A stretch of DNA of 35,272 nt from Prevotellaceae bacterium UBA2852 (GTDB lineage: Bacteria; Bacteroidota; Bacteroidia; Bacteroidales; Bacteroidaceae). The stretch lies in assembly GCA_002350855.1 (NCBI GenBank), contig DEFM01000031.1:26615-61886 (forward strand). Reading direction: 5' to 3'. The notes below the pieces were generated by a model. The model was not told where the DNA came from, searched no databases, and saw nothing but the letters and a program-made list of their open reading frames with translations. Within the stretch, counting starts at the first letter, position 1. Each line of letters begins with the position of its first letter. Positions 23,138-31,711 of the stretch are shown here, piece by piece. Both the position numbers and the translations under genes were made by a program.

Positions 23138-26100
23138 TCTTTTCCTTCTTTCGTTTCCAAATTATCAGGTCGGAGAGGCGGTCGAACTTTTTGCGAATCA
23201 GGATACTTGCTCCGTTTTCGATGAGTTCGCCTTCCACGAGGTTGTCGTAGTTCTTCTCGTGGTAGAGTCTTACGTATCGGGTACCTCCGTCGTCGAGGCG
23301 GTATTCAAGCGATACATTGTCGATGTAGGCACCGGCTTCGTTCTGGTAGGTGTTGCCGTCGGCATTTACCTTGCCACCGATTATCACGTTGAGACGGTTG
23401 CTGAAGAATCGTTTCGAGAACTTGAACGAGTAGTCGGTACGGGTGCTGCCGTCGTCGCGTGTGCTCTGTTCCATTCCCACATTCACGTCAACTGTTGTTT
23501 CCAGAGCCTTCGATGCTATGTTGTTGATTTCGCTCTGTAGGAAGTTGTTGAGTGCGTTGTTGGCGTTGAATCCCGATGAGTTGGATGACGCCAGATACAT
23601 TCCTGTGCAGAGCAGTCCTACGGCGAGTTTGTTCTTCTCTTCCGAACTCATGCTGGCAAGCTCGTTCTTAACGCTCATGTCCTCAGGTGCGTCGATAGTG
23701 AATGCCAGTTTCATGGTCTCCAGTGTGCCGGTCACTCGCAGACCTGCCTTGAAGTTCACGCTGCGGCTGCTGCCGTCACTCTCGCTCACTGTGGCACGGG
23801 TTGTCTCTGTAGCACCGAAGTTGATGGTTGGATTCGCTGGCTCGCCGGTGAATTCTATGTAGCTGCCCGGTTCTATGTCCAAGGTCTTGAGCGGAATCAC
23901 AGGCAGCTGGTATTTCATCTCTCCGTCGTTGATGGTGTATCGTCCCTGGAGTGAGAGCACACCTTCAGGAGTGTAGTTCATGATGATGCTGCCTTCTCCC
24001 TGCACGTTGACGTAGCTCTGTCGGTCGGCGGAGAATTCGCAGCGGAACTCAGCTCCGTTTTGCACCTGCAGCGTCATATGCATGTCTATTCCGAGGAAGG
24101 TCTGTTTCTCCCGTTCAATGTCTATGTTTGGCGGAGCATTGAAATCTATGAAGGTGACGATGTCGTCCAGTCGGTCGTCGATTGACAGAGGCGTGTCAGC
24201 CATCACGTATGTCAGGTCGGTGTTGTTGAGGAGGTTTACCAGTCCTCTGATTCGCATGTTGTTGGTGTTGCCGGTGACGCGGGCGAAGAAGTCGCCGTAC
24301 ATCTTTCCGAAGACAACCGATTTGCGAGTTCGTGGAGCATCGATGAACGGGAAGTTCTTGCCGTAGATGCTCAGGCTCATCTCTATCAGGTCGAGATTGG
24401 CGAAGTCAACCCATCCGTTCAGGGTGAGCGGAGTCACATCCTTCACCTTTATGTTAGGATTGTTGTTGTAGATGTTGTATCGGTTGAAGGTTATGCGACT
24501 GTTCTCTATGGCGATGGGGTCGTCGGCAAACTTCATGTTGAGCGAGTACATGGCACTGTTCATCAGCATGTTGTTGGGGACAAGTTCACCGTTGATGTTG
24601 AATCCCGATGCCGAGCTGACTATGTCGAGCTTTCCTCCGAGCGTGCCGTCAAACGTTACAATCTGGTCGGGAATGAACGGAGTGGTGAGCGACAGGGGCA
24701 GTCCGCTCAGGTCAACCGTAGCCTTGAGGGTGCCGTCGTCCTCTGTGTTGTAGGTTCCGCTGACGAATGCCACCTCCGTTTCGTCGGTGAAGAGCCTTGC
24801 CTTGATGTCGTGCAAGGTCAGTCCTACAGGATCGTAGTCGAACACAGCCTTCACGTTGCCCATTTCAATATCGTCATAGGTGAGATCCTGCACGTTGGCC
24901 ATTCCGCGCACCCAGAATTTGTGCTGGTCTTGCAGGTAGTTGGCGTCGATGTTGAGCATACCGCTCACGTCGGGCAGGTCAGGCAGCACGCTGAGCAGTT
25001 TCTCCATGTTCAGGTTGTTGACCACAACCCTCGCATCCTGCAGCAGCGAATCCGTAGGATTGGCTGTTATGGCTATGTTGCAGCTGTCCTCGAGGCTGGT
25101 GAGGCTCAGGTTGGCAAAGGCGCGGTTCTTCTTCTCCAGACGGATGAATCCACCCTCGTTGAGGCGGAAGCGTGTGAAACCGATAATCGGTTCGTCGGGG
25201 AAGAGACTTATATTGAGAGTAGAGTCCTGGATGATGGCGTTCAGTCCGAGGTCCACTCCGGTGCGCTGCTTGCCGTCGAGCAGTTTCAGGCGTGCACTTA
25301 AATCGGTCAGTGACACGTGTCCGTCGAGGTAGGCACCGAATCCCGGCACTTCGTTCTGCGGCAATGCCCTGACGGCGGCGTTGAAGGTGAATCGCTCTGC
25401 GTCCTGCTTCATCCATGTTGATATGGAGTCAATCTGCATGCTCTCCGTCAGCAGGGAATACAAGTGGGCGTTGCCCTGCAGACCGGTGATGGTGTCGGTT
25501 TGCAGATTAGCCTTCAGCTCGTCGAATCGGATTCCCTCCACAGCCAGGATGCGTGATATCGGGTTCCGTCTTCCAGCCTCGGCGTGCAGCGTCAGCGTTG
25601 GCATGAGGGTGCGCAGGTAGTCTATGTTCAGTGTGCGGGTCTCCAGTCCCTTCATAGCTTCAGCAGAGAATCTGTCCACCTGTCCTAGCAGGTCGAACAG
25701 TCCTGTCTGTGCATGGAAGTCGAATGAGAGGTCACCCGTTGAGATTCTGGCATGAGTGGTGTCGGCATGAGTCACTGCTGTCAGAGAGATGGTCTCCGTC
25801 TTGATTTCCTCCTCGCCCTGACGGATGAGCAGGTGCGATATGTCTGCGTCCACCTCATATTCGGAGTCCATGTCCGTCCATACATCGATTACGCCTTTGG
25901 TCGTCAGGTACACATCCTCCTCCATCAGTCCCATCGAGCGGAAATCAATAAACGGCAGGTCGAAATCGAGAGAGGCTTTCAAGGCTTCCCTGTCCAGCGT
26001 GCCGTCGAGGGTGAAGTTGGTGCATATCTGGTTGTTGTCGAAGTCCGCAGCCACGTACAGCTCACCATTCTGGAGAGTCAGGTTGGCATTGCTGTTGGAG

Positions 26101-27893
26101 AGGTTGTAGATGCCGTAGTGCGCATCGCTGAATTCCATGTTGGCATTAGCCACGGCACCCGGGTGGGTGAAGTCGAAGCCCTTTCCGTCCAGTTCAATGG
26201 TACCTGTGAGACTGATGAGGTCGTCCATCGGCACAAACTGGTTGATATTGAGGTTGCGCATCGTTGCGTCGGCGGTGTAGGCATCGTTGGCACCGTTGTA
26301 GGTGGCGGCGAGGTCAAGCCGGCTCTCGTTCACGCTTGTCTTTGTGTCTATACCGATTCGGTCGCCGTGCATCACAGCTGCTATCTTGCTGCGAATACCG
26401 TGAGGGATGCGGAAGCTGTTGCGGCTGCTGGCAGGCATGAAACCCTTCACGAAGTCAATGTTCTCAAGCACCGAGTTGGCTTCGGCGGTCAGCTTCATCT
26501 CTCCCCATTCCTCCATCGGGTCTATGATGCTGATCTTGCTCTTGATGTCGAAATGTCCGTCCATGCTGGCATTAGCACGACTGATGACAATCTTCTCCAG
26601 ATTACCCTCAGTCTGCAGGTTCACCGCCATCTGTCCAGCCGGCCACACCTTCCAGAACTCAGGCATAGCGTCAGCCGTGAAAATCATTAAGTCGCCTCGT
26701 CCCAACCGTGCATCTAAAGAGAGTGCAAAAGAAGGCAGACCCCTCCCAGCCTCCCCAAGGGAAGGGGAATTGTTAGATGAACTTTTTGCGTTTTGATTTG
26801 AATTGTCCAATTGTCCAATTTCAAAGGCGTCGAAGTCCATCATACAGGTGAGTTTAGCGGTTGAGTGGGGAGTCAGCAGATCCATCTCCTTCACGTTGAT
26901 GCTCAAGGTGTCCATCAGGATTTCAGCAGTGATGCGGCTAATCTCCAGTCCGCTGCGTTCCCTGCCGCTCATCTGGCGAATATTCACACGGATGTCACCC
27001 GTTCCAGCGTTAGTCACGGCAGAAATGTCCGTGTTGAAATTCTCCAGGCGTATATGGTCCGGGTCGAATCCGTTAGCAGGTGCTCCCCGTCCCACGTCAT
27101 AGGAGAGGGTAGTGCCCGACGCTTCTATGTTGTTGAAGGCATACAGCTCGTCAGCCAGGTCAAGAGAACCCGTCAGGCGTGCACGGCCGATGTCCGCACC
27201 AACCTCTGTGCTGTCGCTTTGCGGGCTTAGCAGGCAACGCAGCTTCACTCGTTCCAGCAGCACGTCGTCCAGACTTACCTTCCATGCCGACGGCTCCTCC
27301 TGAGTTGTGTCTTCGGGCACAGAGTCCGCGAGAGCCACGTAGAGGTCTGCATCGCGCAGCGCAGCATGATTGAGCTTTACGGTCGAAGCCGACAGGTCGA
27401 TGCCGTGCGAGTTCATGGTGAACTCACCGATATGTCCCTTGATGAGAGCCGCTTCAATAATGTTCCGGGTATTCACTTGTGTGTTCTCCATGGTGATATG
27501 GTCAATCTCCACCATTCCTGCAAAGAGCGGCATCAGTTCTATGCTCAGGTCGAGAGTTTCCATGTTCAGCACCGTATCGCCTTCCTGCACTGCCAGCACT
27601 CCGCCCATTTCCAGGTCGAGAGGGAACGACAGTCCCACTTTCTCCACGCTCACCTGCATCTCCATCTCCTCGCTGAGCCATTCGCTTGCCTTGTCCACTG
27701 CCCATCGCTGCACCGGAGGCAGGTACAGCAGCACTATGCACAGCAGCAACAGCGCAATCGGAGTAAGCACAATCCACATTGCCCATTTCGCGAATATGCG
27801 CCACAGGCTCTTCTTTGGTTTAGCTTGCTCCTCAGTATCTGCGCCCTTACTTTCGGCACTGTCTGGGGCTTGGCTTTGCTTTTCTTTTTCCAT
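23127..27893 (-). CDS. tamB: TamB (translocation and assembly module inner-membrane component)
   Basis: From ATG 27893, 1588 residues. A basic cytoplasmic N-terminus is followed by one transmembrane anchor (WAMWIVLTPIALLLLCIVLLYL) and a very long periplasmic beta-helical body. The C-terminal DUF490/TamB domain includes GRYTINDGEMKYQLPVIPLKTLDIEPGSYIEFTGEPANPTINFGATE and ends near the DYSFKFSKRFFSNRLNVIIGG segment. TamB spans the periplasm and works with TamL at the outer membrane. The frame extends to a TTG at 27914, but ATG 27893 gives the standard start and lies just after the promoter. Residues about 356-386 are a repeat-derived insert (QLDNSNQNAKSSSNNSPSLGEAGRG). Confidence 0.94.
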   Translation of the reverse strand: MEKEKQSQAPDSAESKGADTEEQAKPKKSLWRIFAKWAMWIVLTPIALLLLCIVLLYLPPVQRWAVDKASEWLSEEMEMQVSVEKVGLSFPLDLEMGGVLAVQEGDTVLNMETLDLSIELMPLFAGMVEIDHITMENTQVNTRNIIEAALIKGHIGEFTMNSHGIDLSASTVKLNHAALRDADLYVALADSVPEDTTQEEPSAWKVSLDDVLLERVKLRCLLSPQSDSTEVGADIGRARLTGSLDLADELYAFNNIEASGTTLSYDVGRGAPANGFDPDHIRLENFNTDISAVTNAGTGDIRVNIRQMSGRERSGLEISRITAEILMDTLSINVKEMDLLTPHSTAKLTCMMDFDAFEIGQLDNSNQNAKSSSNNSPSLGEAGRGLPSFALSLDARLGRGDLMIFTADAMPEFWKVWPAGQMAVNLQTEGNLEKIVISRANASMDGHFDIKSKISIIDPMEEWGEMKLTAEANSVLENIDFVKGFMPASSRNSFRIPHGIRSKIAAVMHGDRIGIDTKTSVNESRLDLAATYNGANDAYTADATMRNLNINQFVPMDDLISLTGTIELDGKGFDFTHPGAVANANMEFSDAHYGIYNLSNSNANLTLQNGELYVAADFDNNQICTNFTLDGTLDREALKASLDFDLPFIDFRSMGLMEEDVYLTTKGVIDVWTDMDSEYEVDADISHLLIRQGEEEIKTETISLTAVTHADTTHARISTGDLSFDFHAQTGLFDLLGQVDRFSAEAMKGLETRTLNIDYLRTLMPTLTLHAEAGRRNPISRILAVEGIRFDELKANLQTDTITGLQGNAHLYSLLTESMQIDSISTWMKQDAERFTFNAAVRALPQNEVPGFGAYLDGHVSLTDLSARLKLLDGKQRTGVDLGLNAIIQDSTLNISLFPDEPIIGFTRFRLNEGGFIRLEKKNRAFANLSLTSLEDSCNIAITANPTDSLLQDARVVVNNLNMEKLLSVLPDLPDVSGMLNIDANYLQDQHKFWVRGMANVQDLTYDDIEMGNVKAVFDYDPVGLTLHDIKARLFTDETEVAFVSGTYNTEDDGTLKATVDLSGLPLSLTTPFIPDQIVTFDGTLGGKLDIVSSASGFNINGELVPNNMLMNSAMYSLNMKFADDPIAIENSRITFNRYNIYNNNPNIKVKDVTPLTLNGWVDFANLDLIEMSLSIYGKNFPFIDAPRTRKSVVFGKMYGDFFARVTGNTNNMRIRGLVNLLNNTDLTYVMADTPLSIDDRLDDIVTFIDFNAPPNIDIEREKQTFLGIDMHMTLQVQNGAEFRCEFSADRQSYVNVQGEGSIIMNYTPEGVLSLQGRYTINDGEMKYQLPVIPLKTLDIEPGSYIEFTGEPANPTINFGATETTRATVSESDGSSRSVNFKAGLRVTGTLETMKLAFTIDAPEDMSVKNELASMSSEEKNKLAVGLLCTGMYLASSNSSGFNANNALNNFLQSEINNIASKALETTVDVNVGMEQSTRDDGSTRTDYSFKFSKRFFSNRLNVIIGGKVNADGNTYQNEAGAYIDNVSLEYRLDDGGTRYVRLYHEKNYDNLVEGELIENGASILIRKKFDRLSDLIIWKRKKEKNEE
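26737..26825. repeat. C/G-rich element copy 3 with CAATTGGA repeat, inside tamB
   Basis: On the minus strand a TTGGACAATTGGACAATTC string is followed by CAAATCAAAACG, then AATTCCCCTTCCCTTGGGGAGGCTGGGAGGGGTCT (26771-26737). The last part matches the intergenic copies at 12911 and 20683 in order and spacing. It is read in frame as a peptide containing SPSLGEAGRG. Confidence 0.75.
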
Positions 27894-27901
27894 ACAAAGG
27901 G

Positions 27902-27930
27902 CAAAGATAATCAAAGATTATCATACGCAA
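27902..27930 (-). promoter_or_regulatory. Promoter of tamB
   Basis: On the minus strand TATCTTTG (27909-27902) matches the -7 consensus, with TTG (27930-27928) 18 nt upstream. An almost identical ATCTTTG sits 10 nt before it. The expected start is within a few bases of the ATG at 27893, so the mRNA would have almost no leader. Confidence 0.6.
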
Positions 27931-28140
27931 GTCAACAAACCCCAGTTTTTTTCACCTCACCCCTATTTTTTTACATTATGCTCCGCACCATGATTATTTT
28001 AACAAAAACAGAAATAACATTAACGATAACGAAAACTATGATGTGAATGCAAAATGTTTTTTGTTTAAATAGAATCAGAGCGTCAATCAAAGGAAAATAC
28101 CAGTGACCCGAGATTTTTCGCCATTCGTGAGCGAGATTTT
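27931..28140. other. Divergent intergenic region tamB / lipoprotein
   Basis: AT-rich spacer without a convincing gene. It holds a run of ATAACATTAACGATAACGAAAAC-like repeats (28015-28038) and the direct repeat CGAGATTTTT at 28109-28118 and 28132-28141, 23 bp apart, directly upstream of the -33 element of the lipoprotein promoter. Confidence 0.5.
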
Positions 28141-28172
28141 TTTGGTGGAATGAAGGGAATGTACTACCTTTA
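28141..28172 (+). promoter_or_regulatory. Promoter of the lipoprotein gene
   Basis: TTTG (28141-28144), a 20-nt spacer and TACCTTTA (28165-28172) fit the consensus with one change at the last base. Start is expected near 28179, giving a leader of about 34 nt to the ATG at 28213. Confidence 0.6.
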
Positions 28173-28212
28173 CACGCAACAAACGAAAATTCACAATAAA
28201 ACACCTAAAAAC

Positions 28213-28965
28213 ATGAAGACAAAATCATTCATTATGGCGATGGCAGCCTTCTTATTCTTGCTGACAGCATGTGGTGAGAAAAAAGCCGAACAGACACAAA
28301 ACGAAGAAAACCAAACCAACGCAGAAGTAGAAGGGGAAGTAGTTGCAGACGCTGATGCAGAAGAAGATGAAGACGAAGGATTCTCTTTGTCTATAGGAAA
28401 TATAGAAGCAATCAGCAAGGTATGGGAATCAAAGTCCATCAAGGGAGTTGCTGCCGACGGAAAAGTCGATATCGGACGATTTGCCTTGGCTTTCTGCAAG
28501 GAATATCCGAAATACGAACCCAACAAGGCTGTGGTAAACTATTTTGAGAACCAGAAGAAGGATGACGAACATTTCCAGATAGAGTGCGACACCAAGAACG
28601 GATATATCAAGAGCATGGGTATGTTCCAGGTTACATGGGATATGACAGGCTGCTTTTGGAAACGCAAGAACGGACACAGCCTCGTAGCCTTCTGGATGGA
28701 ACATGGACATGAGAACAACCCAGACCTTGGCGAAGACCTCCTTGTCTTCTACGACTACGATCCATCCACCGACACCATGACTCCGGAACCGGCATTGAGC
28801 AAGAAGGTAGAAAAGAAGATGGCGAAGTTCAATGAATACAGCGTGGCATTGCCTTTGGAAGGCAAGGACATCACCCTCTTCGGCTACACCGTCAATTATG
28901 AGGAAGACTGTGCGGAAAGCACTGAAATCAAAATCCGTTGGAACGGCACCGACTTTGATTTCTAA
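28213..28965 (+). CDS. Acidic lipoprotein of unknown function
   Basis: From ATG 28213, 250 residues. The signal peptide ends in a lipobox LLTAC with lipidated C20. A strongly acidic linker follows (about 35-56; E/D-rich with EVVADADAEEDEDEG), then a globular domain with no family I recognise (KVWESKSIKGVAADGKVDIGRFALAF, VTWDMTGCFWKRKNGHSLVAFWMEHGHE, LLVFYDYDPSTDTMTPEPAL). Related Bacteroidales proteins are usually annotated as hypothetical lipoproteins. It is transcribed alone, with its own promoter and strong terminator. Upstream in-frame codons cross the promoter, so the ATG before the signal peptide is taken as the start. Confidence 0.88.
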   Translation: MKTKSFIMAMAAFLFLLTACGEKKAEQTQNEENQTNAEVEGEVVADADAEEDEDEGFSLSIGNIEAISKVWESKSIKGVAADGKVDIGRFALAFCKEYPKYEPNKAVVNYFENQKKDDEHFQIECDTKNGYIKSMGMFQVTWDMTGCFWKRKNGHSLVAFWMEHGHENNPDLGEDLLVFYDYDPSTDTMTPEPALSKKVEKKMAKFNEYSVALPLEGKDITLFGYTVNYEEDCAESTEIKIRWNGTDFDF

Positions 28966-29007
28966 TTTCAAATCCTGCGAACATACTTTTTGTCAAAATG
29001 CAAAAAA

Positions 29008-29052
29008 GAAAAGGATGCATAAACCGTCATTGGCTTATGCATCCTTTTCCTG
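29008..29052 (+). terminator. Strong intrinsic terminator after the lipoprotein gene
   Basis: GAAAAGGATGCATAA (29008-29022) and TTATGCATCCTTTTC (29035-29049) are perfect reverse complements (15 bp) with a 12-nt loop. T-rich sequence forms the 3' arm end. It separates the core-gene part from the island that follows. Confidence 0.88.
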
Positions 29053-29090
29053 CTATTACAAAGATACAACATTTATTCTTCACTTAATAA

Positions 29091-29121
29091 TTGTCCATTT
29101 CCTTTCAATTATTTATCTTTG
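29091..29121 (+). promoter_or_regulatory. Promoter P1 of the WYL-exonuclease operon
   Basis: TTG (29091-29093), a 20-nt spacer and TATCTTTG (29114-29121), followed by C, match the consensus. Start is expected near 29128. Confidence 0.6.
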
Positions 29122-29144
29122 CATTGATAACACCTCTGCCACAG

Positions 29145-29170
29145 TTTGGCGTACCTTAGTAATACCTTTG
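29145..29170 (+). promoter_or_regulatory. Second -7 box (P2) near the WYL gene start
   Basis: TACCTTTG (29163-29170) plus C is a good -7 box. The only nearby TTTG (29145-29148) is 14 nt upstream, too close for a standard -33, so P2 may be weak or need an activator. Start would be near 29177, 11 nt before the ATG. Confidence 0.45.
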
Positions 29171-29187
29171 CAGAAAAATCTAAAATT

Positions 29188-30120
29188 ATGATTAATAACG
29201 ACCGAGGGCAAAGCCTGATTAGCAAATATGTCTGGGTGATAGAAACAATCTATCGCAGACGCAAGATTTCATTCAAAGAACTGAATGAGCTATGGCTCCG
29301 TGATGATATCAGCAGAGGTGTGGATATCCCCAAGCGCACCTTTGATAACTGGCGTTATGTCATCTGGGATATGTTCGGTATCAGCATAGTCAATGAGAAC
29401 CGTGGTGAATACCGCTACTACATCGAGAATGGGGAAGATATTAGCAAGAATGGACTCCGTTCCTGGCTATACAACACATTCTGCGTAAGTAATGCCTTAG
29501 CCAATAGCCAAAACATAAAAGACCGAATCATCCTGGAGTATGTGCCATCAGGACAGGAGTATCTGCAGTCCATCATTGAGGCCATGAAGGAGAATCGAGT
29601 GCTAAACATGACCTACCATAGTTATTGGAAGGACGAAGAAAACAACTTCGACGTGCAGCCATACTGTGTAAAACTGTTCCGTCAACGATGGTATATGGTA
29701 GCACGTAGCACCTATTCATATTTTTATAAGAAAGGGCCACGCATCTATTCCCTTGACCGCATTTGTAATCTTCACACGACGGAAGAGACCTTTGAATTGC
29801 CTAAAAACTGGAATGCTGAGGATTTCTTTGAAAGTTGCTTTGGCATTATTGCCGACCAGCGCATTAAGCCTCAAAGGGTAAAGTTGAAAGTGTCGGCAGG
29901 GCAAGCCAATTACCTCCATGATCTCAAACTCCACGAGACACAGGATGAGATAGAGAAGAACGAAGAATATAGTATCTTTACTTATTATCTGCGCCCATCT
30001 TATGACTTTATTCAAGAGTTACTTTGGAATGGTGCAGATGTGGAAGTACTGGAGCCAAAATCACTTCGTCAGGAGATAGCTAACATCGTAGAACAATTGC
30101 ATAAGAAATATAAGAAATGA
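29188..30120 (+). CDS. WYL-domain transcriptional regulator
   Basis: 310 residues from ATG 29188. The N-terminal part (about 1-80) looks like a helical DNA-binding region (FKELNELWLRDDIS ... IPKRTFDNWRYVIWDMFGISI). A WYL domain follows from about 125 to 230, with the name motif as W168-Y169-M170 (RQRWYMVARS) and the upstream VLNMTYHSYWKDEE strand pair. A C-terminal WCX-like region follows (LRPSYDFIQELLWNGADVEVLEPKSLRQEIANIVEQL). WYL proteins sense nucleic acid or nucleotide ligands and often control phage-defence and DNA-repair genes. Its TGA overlaps the ATG of the exonuclease gene, so the two form an operon. It is probably autoregulated from the tandem -7 boxes upstream. Confidence 0.9.
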   Translation: MINNDRGQSLISKYVWVIETIYRRRKISFKELNELWLRDDISRGVDIPKRTFDNWRYVIWDMFGISIVNENRGEYRYYIENGEDISKNGLRSWLYNTFCVSNALANSQNIKDRIILEYVPSGQEYLQSIIEAMKENRVLNMTYHSYWKDEENNFDVQPYCVKLFRQRWYMVARSTYSYFYKKGPRIYSLDRICNLHTTEETFELPKNWNAEDFFESCFGIIADQRIKPQRVKLKVSAGQANYLHDLKLHETQDEIEKNEEYSIFTYYLRPSYDFIQELLWNGADVEVLEPKSLRQEIANIVEQLHKKYKK

Positions 30121-30608
30121 GAGACTTCGCAGCCATAGATTTTGAGACAGCTAACAACGAGCGTTCTTCGGTTTGTTCCGTTGGAATAGTCATAGTCCGA
30201 AATGGAGAGATAGTAGATAATTTTTACTCGCTCATTCAACCTGAGCCAAACTATTATAACTACTGGTGCAGTCAGGTACATGGCCTATGCAGCGAAGACA
30301 CGGATGAAGCTCCCATCTTTCCAGAGGTTTGGAAGCAGATAGAACCTTTGATTGAAGGTCTGCCACTTGTGGCTCACAACAAGCCTTTTGACGAGGGTTG
30401 TTTGAAAGCTGTATTCAGGGTTTATCAAATGGATTATCCTGACTATGAGTTTTACGACACGCTTTGTGTCTCACGGCGTGTACTCCCTGATTTGGAAAAC
30501 CACCAGCTTCAGACTGTAGCTGCTGCCTGTGGTTATTGCTTACAGGATCATCACCATGCACTTGCTGACGCAGAGGCTTGTGCGTGGATAGCAAGAGAAA
30601 TACTCTAA
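30117..30608 (+). CDS. DnaQ-like 3'-5' exonuclease (DEDDh)
   Basis: 163 residues, a stand-alone exonuclease domain. All catalytic positions are visible: D8 and E10 in AAIDFETAN (ExoI), D92 in HNKPFDEGCLK (ExoII), H147 and D151 in HHALADAEA (ExoIII, DEDDh type). It should trim single-stranded DNA or RNA 3' ends. It resembles DNA polymerase III epsilon-type domains but is far too short to be DnaQ proper. Translation is coupled to the WYL gene by ATGA. A diverged copy of its last 17 codons lies 1 kb downstream at 31630. Confidence 0.93.
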   Translation: MRDFAAIDFETANNERSSVCSVGIVIVRNGEIVDNFYSLIQPEPNYYNYWCSQVHGLCSEDTDEAPIFPEVWKQIEPLIEGLPLVAHNKPFDEGCLKAVFRVYQMDYPDYEFYDTLCVSRRVLPDLENHQLQTVAAACGYCLQDHHHALADAEACAWIAREIL

Positions 30609-30635
30609 GAACAATTACATTATATAATATACAGT

Positions 30636-31625
30636 ATGGAAGAGAACAAGATTATCATATATCAAACGGAGGACGGACAGACACAGATTGATGTCCGCCT
30701 GGAGAACGAAACAGTGTGGCTGACACAAGCTCAGATGGCTGAGTTGTTTGAAACTGACAGGACCTCAATAGTTCGTCACATCAATAATATCTATCGAGTT
30801 GACGAATTAGACAGAGTGGCAACCTGTGCAAAAATTGCACAAGTTCAAACCGAAGGAAAAAGACAGGTAACCCGTACTGTCCCATATTTCAATTTGGATA
30901 TGATTATTTCAGTAGGGTATCGTGTCAATTCTAAGCGTGGCGTAAAATTCCGTCAATGGGCTAATCGGGTGTTGAAGGACTACCTCGTGAAAGGCTATGT
31001 CGTCAATGATCGTATTCGCAAGGAGCAGGTAGGCGAGTTGCGTCAACTGGTGGGAATGCTTGGACGTACAATTCAGAATCAGTCTCTGCTGTCGAACGAC
31101 GAGACGAATGCTCTGTTTGAGGTAGTGACGAATTACACCTACGCTCTGGATACGCTCGACAACTACGATTACGAACGACTGACTATCGACAAGACTACCA
31201 AGGAAGAGCCTTTCCATGCTACCTATGAGAATGCGATGGAGGCTATCAATGGCTTGCGCGAGAAATTCGGAGGTTCAGCACTTTTTGGTAATGAAAAGGA
31301 CGAATCCTTTAAGAGCAGTATCGGACAGATCTATCAAACCTTCGGCGGCGAAGAACTCTATCCCAGTGTAGAGGAGAAAGCCGCCATGTTGCTTTATCTT
31401 GTCACCAAGAACCATTCCTTCAGTGATGGAAATAAACGCATTGCCGCCACCCTCTTCCTTTGGTTCCTCAATAACAACCACATTCTCTATCGTGAAGACG
31501 GTTCCAAGCGTATAGCTGATAACACACTCGTTGCCCTTACTCTGATGATAGCAGAGAGCAAGACAGAGGAGAAGGACGTGATGGTGAAGGTGGTGGTGAA
31601 CCTGATAAATCAGAGAAATGAATAG
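30636..31625 (+). CDS. RhuM family protein with C-terminal Fic/Doc domain
   Basis: 329 residues. The N-terminal RhuM region (about 1-180) starts IIIYQTEDGQTQIDVRLENETVWLTQAQMAELFETDRTSIVRHINN, which contains a helix-turn-helix-like segment, followed by the family's YFNLDMIISVGYRVNSKRGVKFRQWAN. The C-terminal Fic domain (about 190-329) carries H260-SFSDGNKR-267, the catalytic loop of Fic/Doc enzymes that transfer AMP or phosphate to target proteins. It has the GNKR ending of Doc-type toxins but keeps the D before G. No inhibitory (S/T)xxxE(G/N) helix is obvious to me. It lies 27 nt after the exonuclease gene and is likely part of the same transcript. A toxin, defence or phage-response role is inference; RhuM proteins themselves have no well-established biochemical role. 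Confidence 0.9.
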   Translation: MEENKIIIYQTEDGQTQIDVRLENETVWLTQAQMAELFETDRTSIVRHINNIYRVDELDRVATCAKIAQVQTEGKRQVTRTVPYFNLDMIISVGYRVNSKRGVKFRQWANRVLKDYLVKGYVVNDRIRKEQVGELRQLVGMLGRTIQNQSLLSNDETNALFEVVTNYTYALDTLDNYDYERLTIDKTTKEEPFHATYENAMEAINGLREKFGGSALFGNEKDESFKSSIGQIYQTFGGEELYPSVEEKAAMLLYLVTKNHSFSDGNKRIAATLFLWFLNNNHILYREDGSKRIADNTLVALTLMIAESKTEEKDVMVKVVVNLINQRNE

Positions 31626-31629
31626 TTGC

Positions 31630-31680
31630 GCACTTGCTGATGAAGAAACTTGTGCCTGGATAGCAAGAGAAATCCTTTGA
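31630..31680 (+). pseudogene. Remnant of a second DnaQ-like exonuclease gene (3' end only)
   Basis: This stretch reads ALADEETCAWIAREIL then TGA, matching ALADAEACAWIAREIL and stop at the end of the intact exonuclease gene (30558-30608). At DNA level 43 of 51 positions agree by my count. It has no start codon and begins 5 nt after the RhuM-Fic stop, so only the last 17 codons survive. Confidence 0.85.
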
Positions 31681-31711
31681 AATAAGAAGAATCAATTAAA
31701 ATAGTAATGCT

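Noticed and set aside
25752..26690. Long open frame on the plus strand (312 codons) opposite tamB
   Set aside because: It lies wholly antisense to the conserved tamB coding sequence, has no family motif, and its composition follows from the codon bias of tamB. The same applies to other long antisense frames over sprA (for example 9113-9799) and tamL.
30558..31680. Classical att sites of an integrated element
   Set aside because: The two 51-bp copies differ at about 8 positions, no integrase gene lies between them, and the enclosed segment is just one gene; a gene remnant or cassette exchange fits better.
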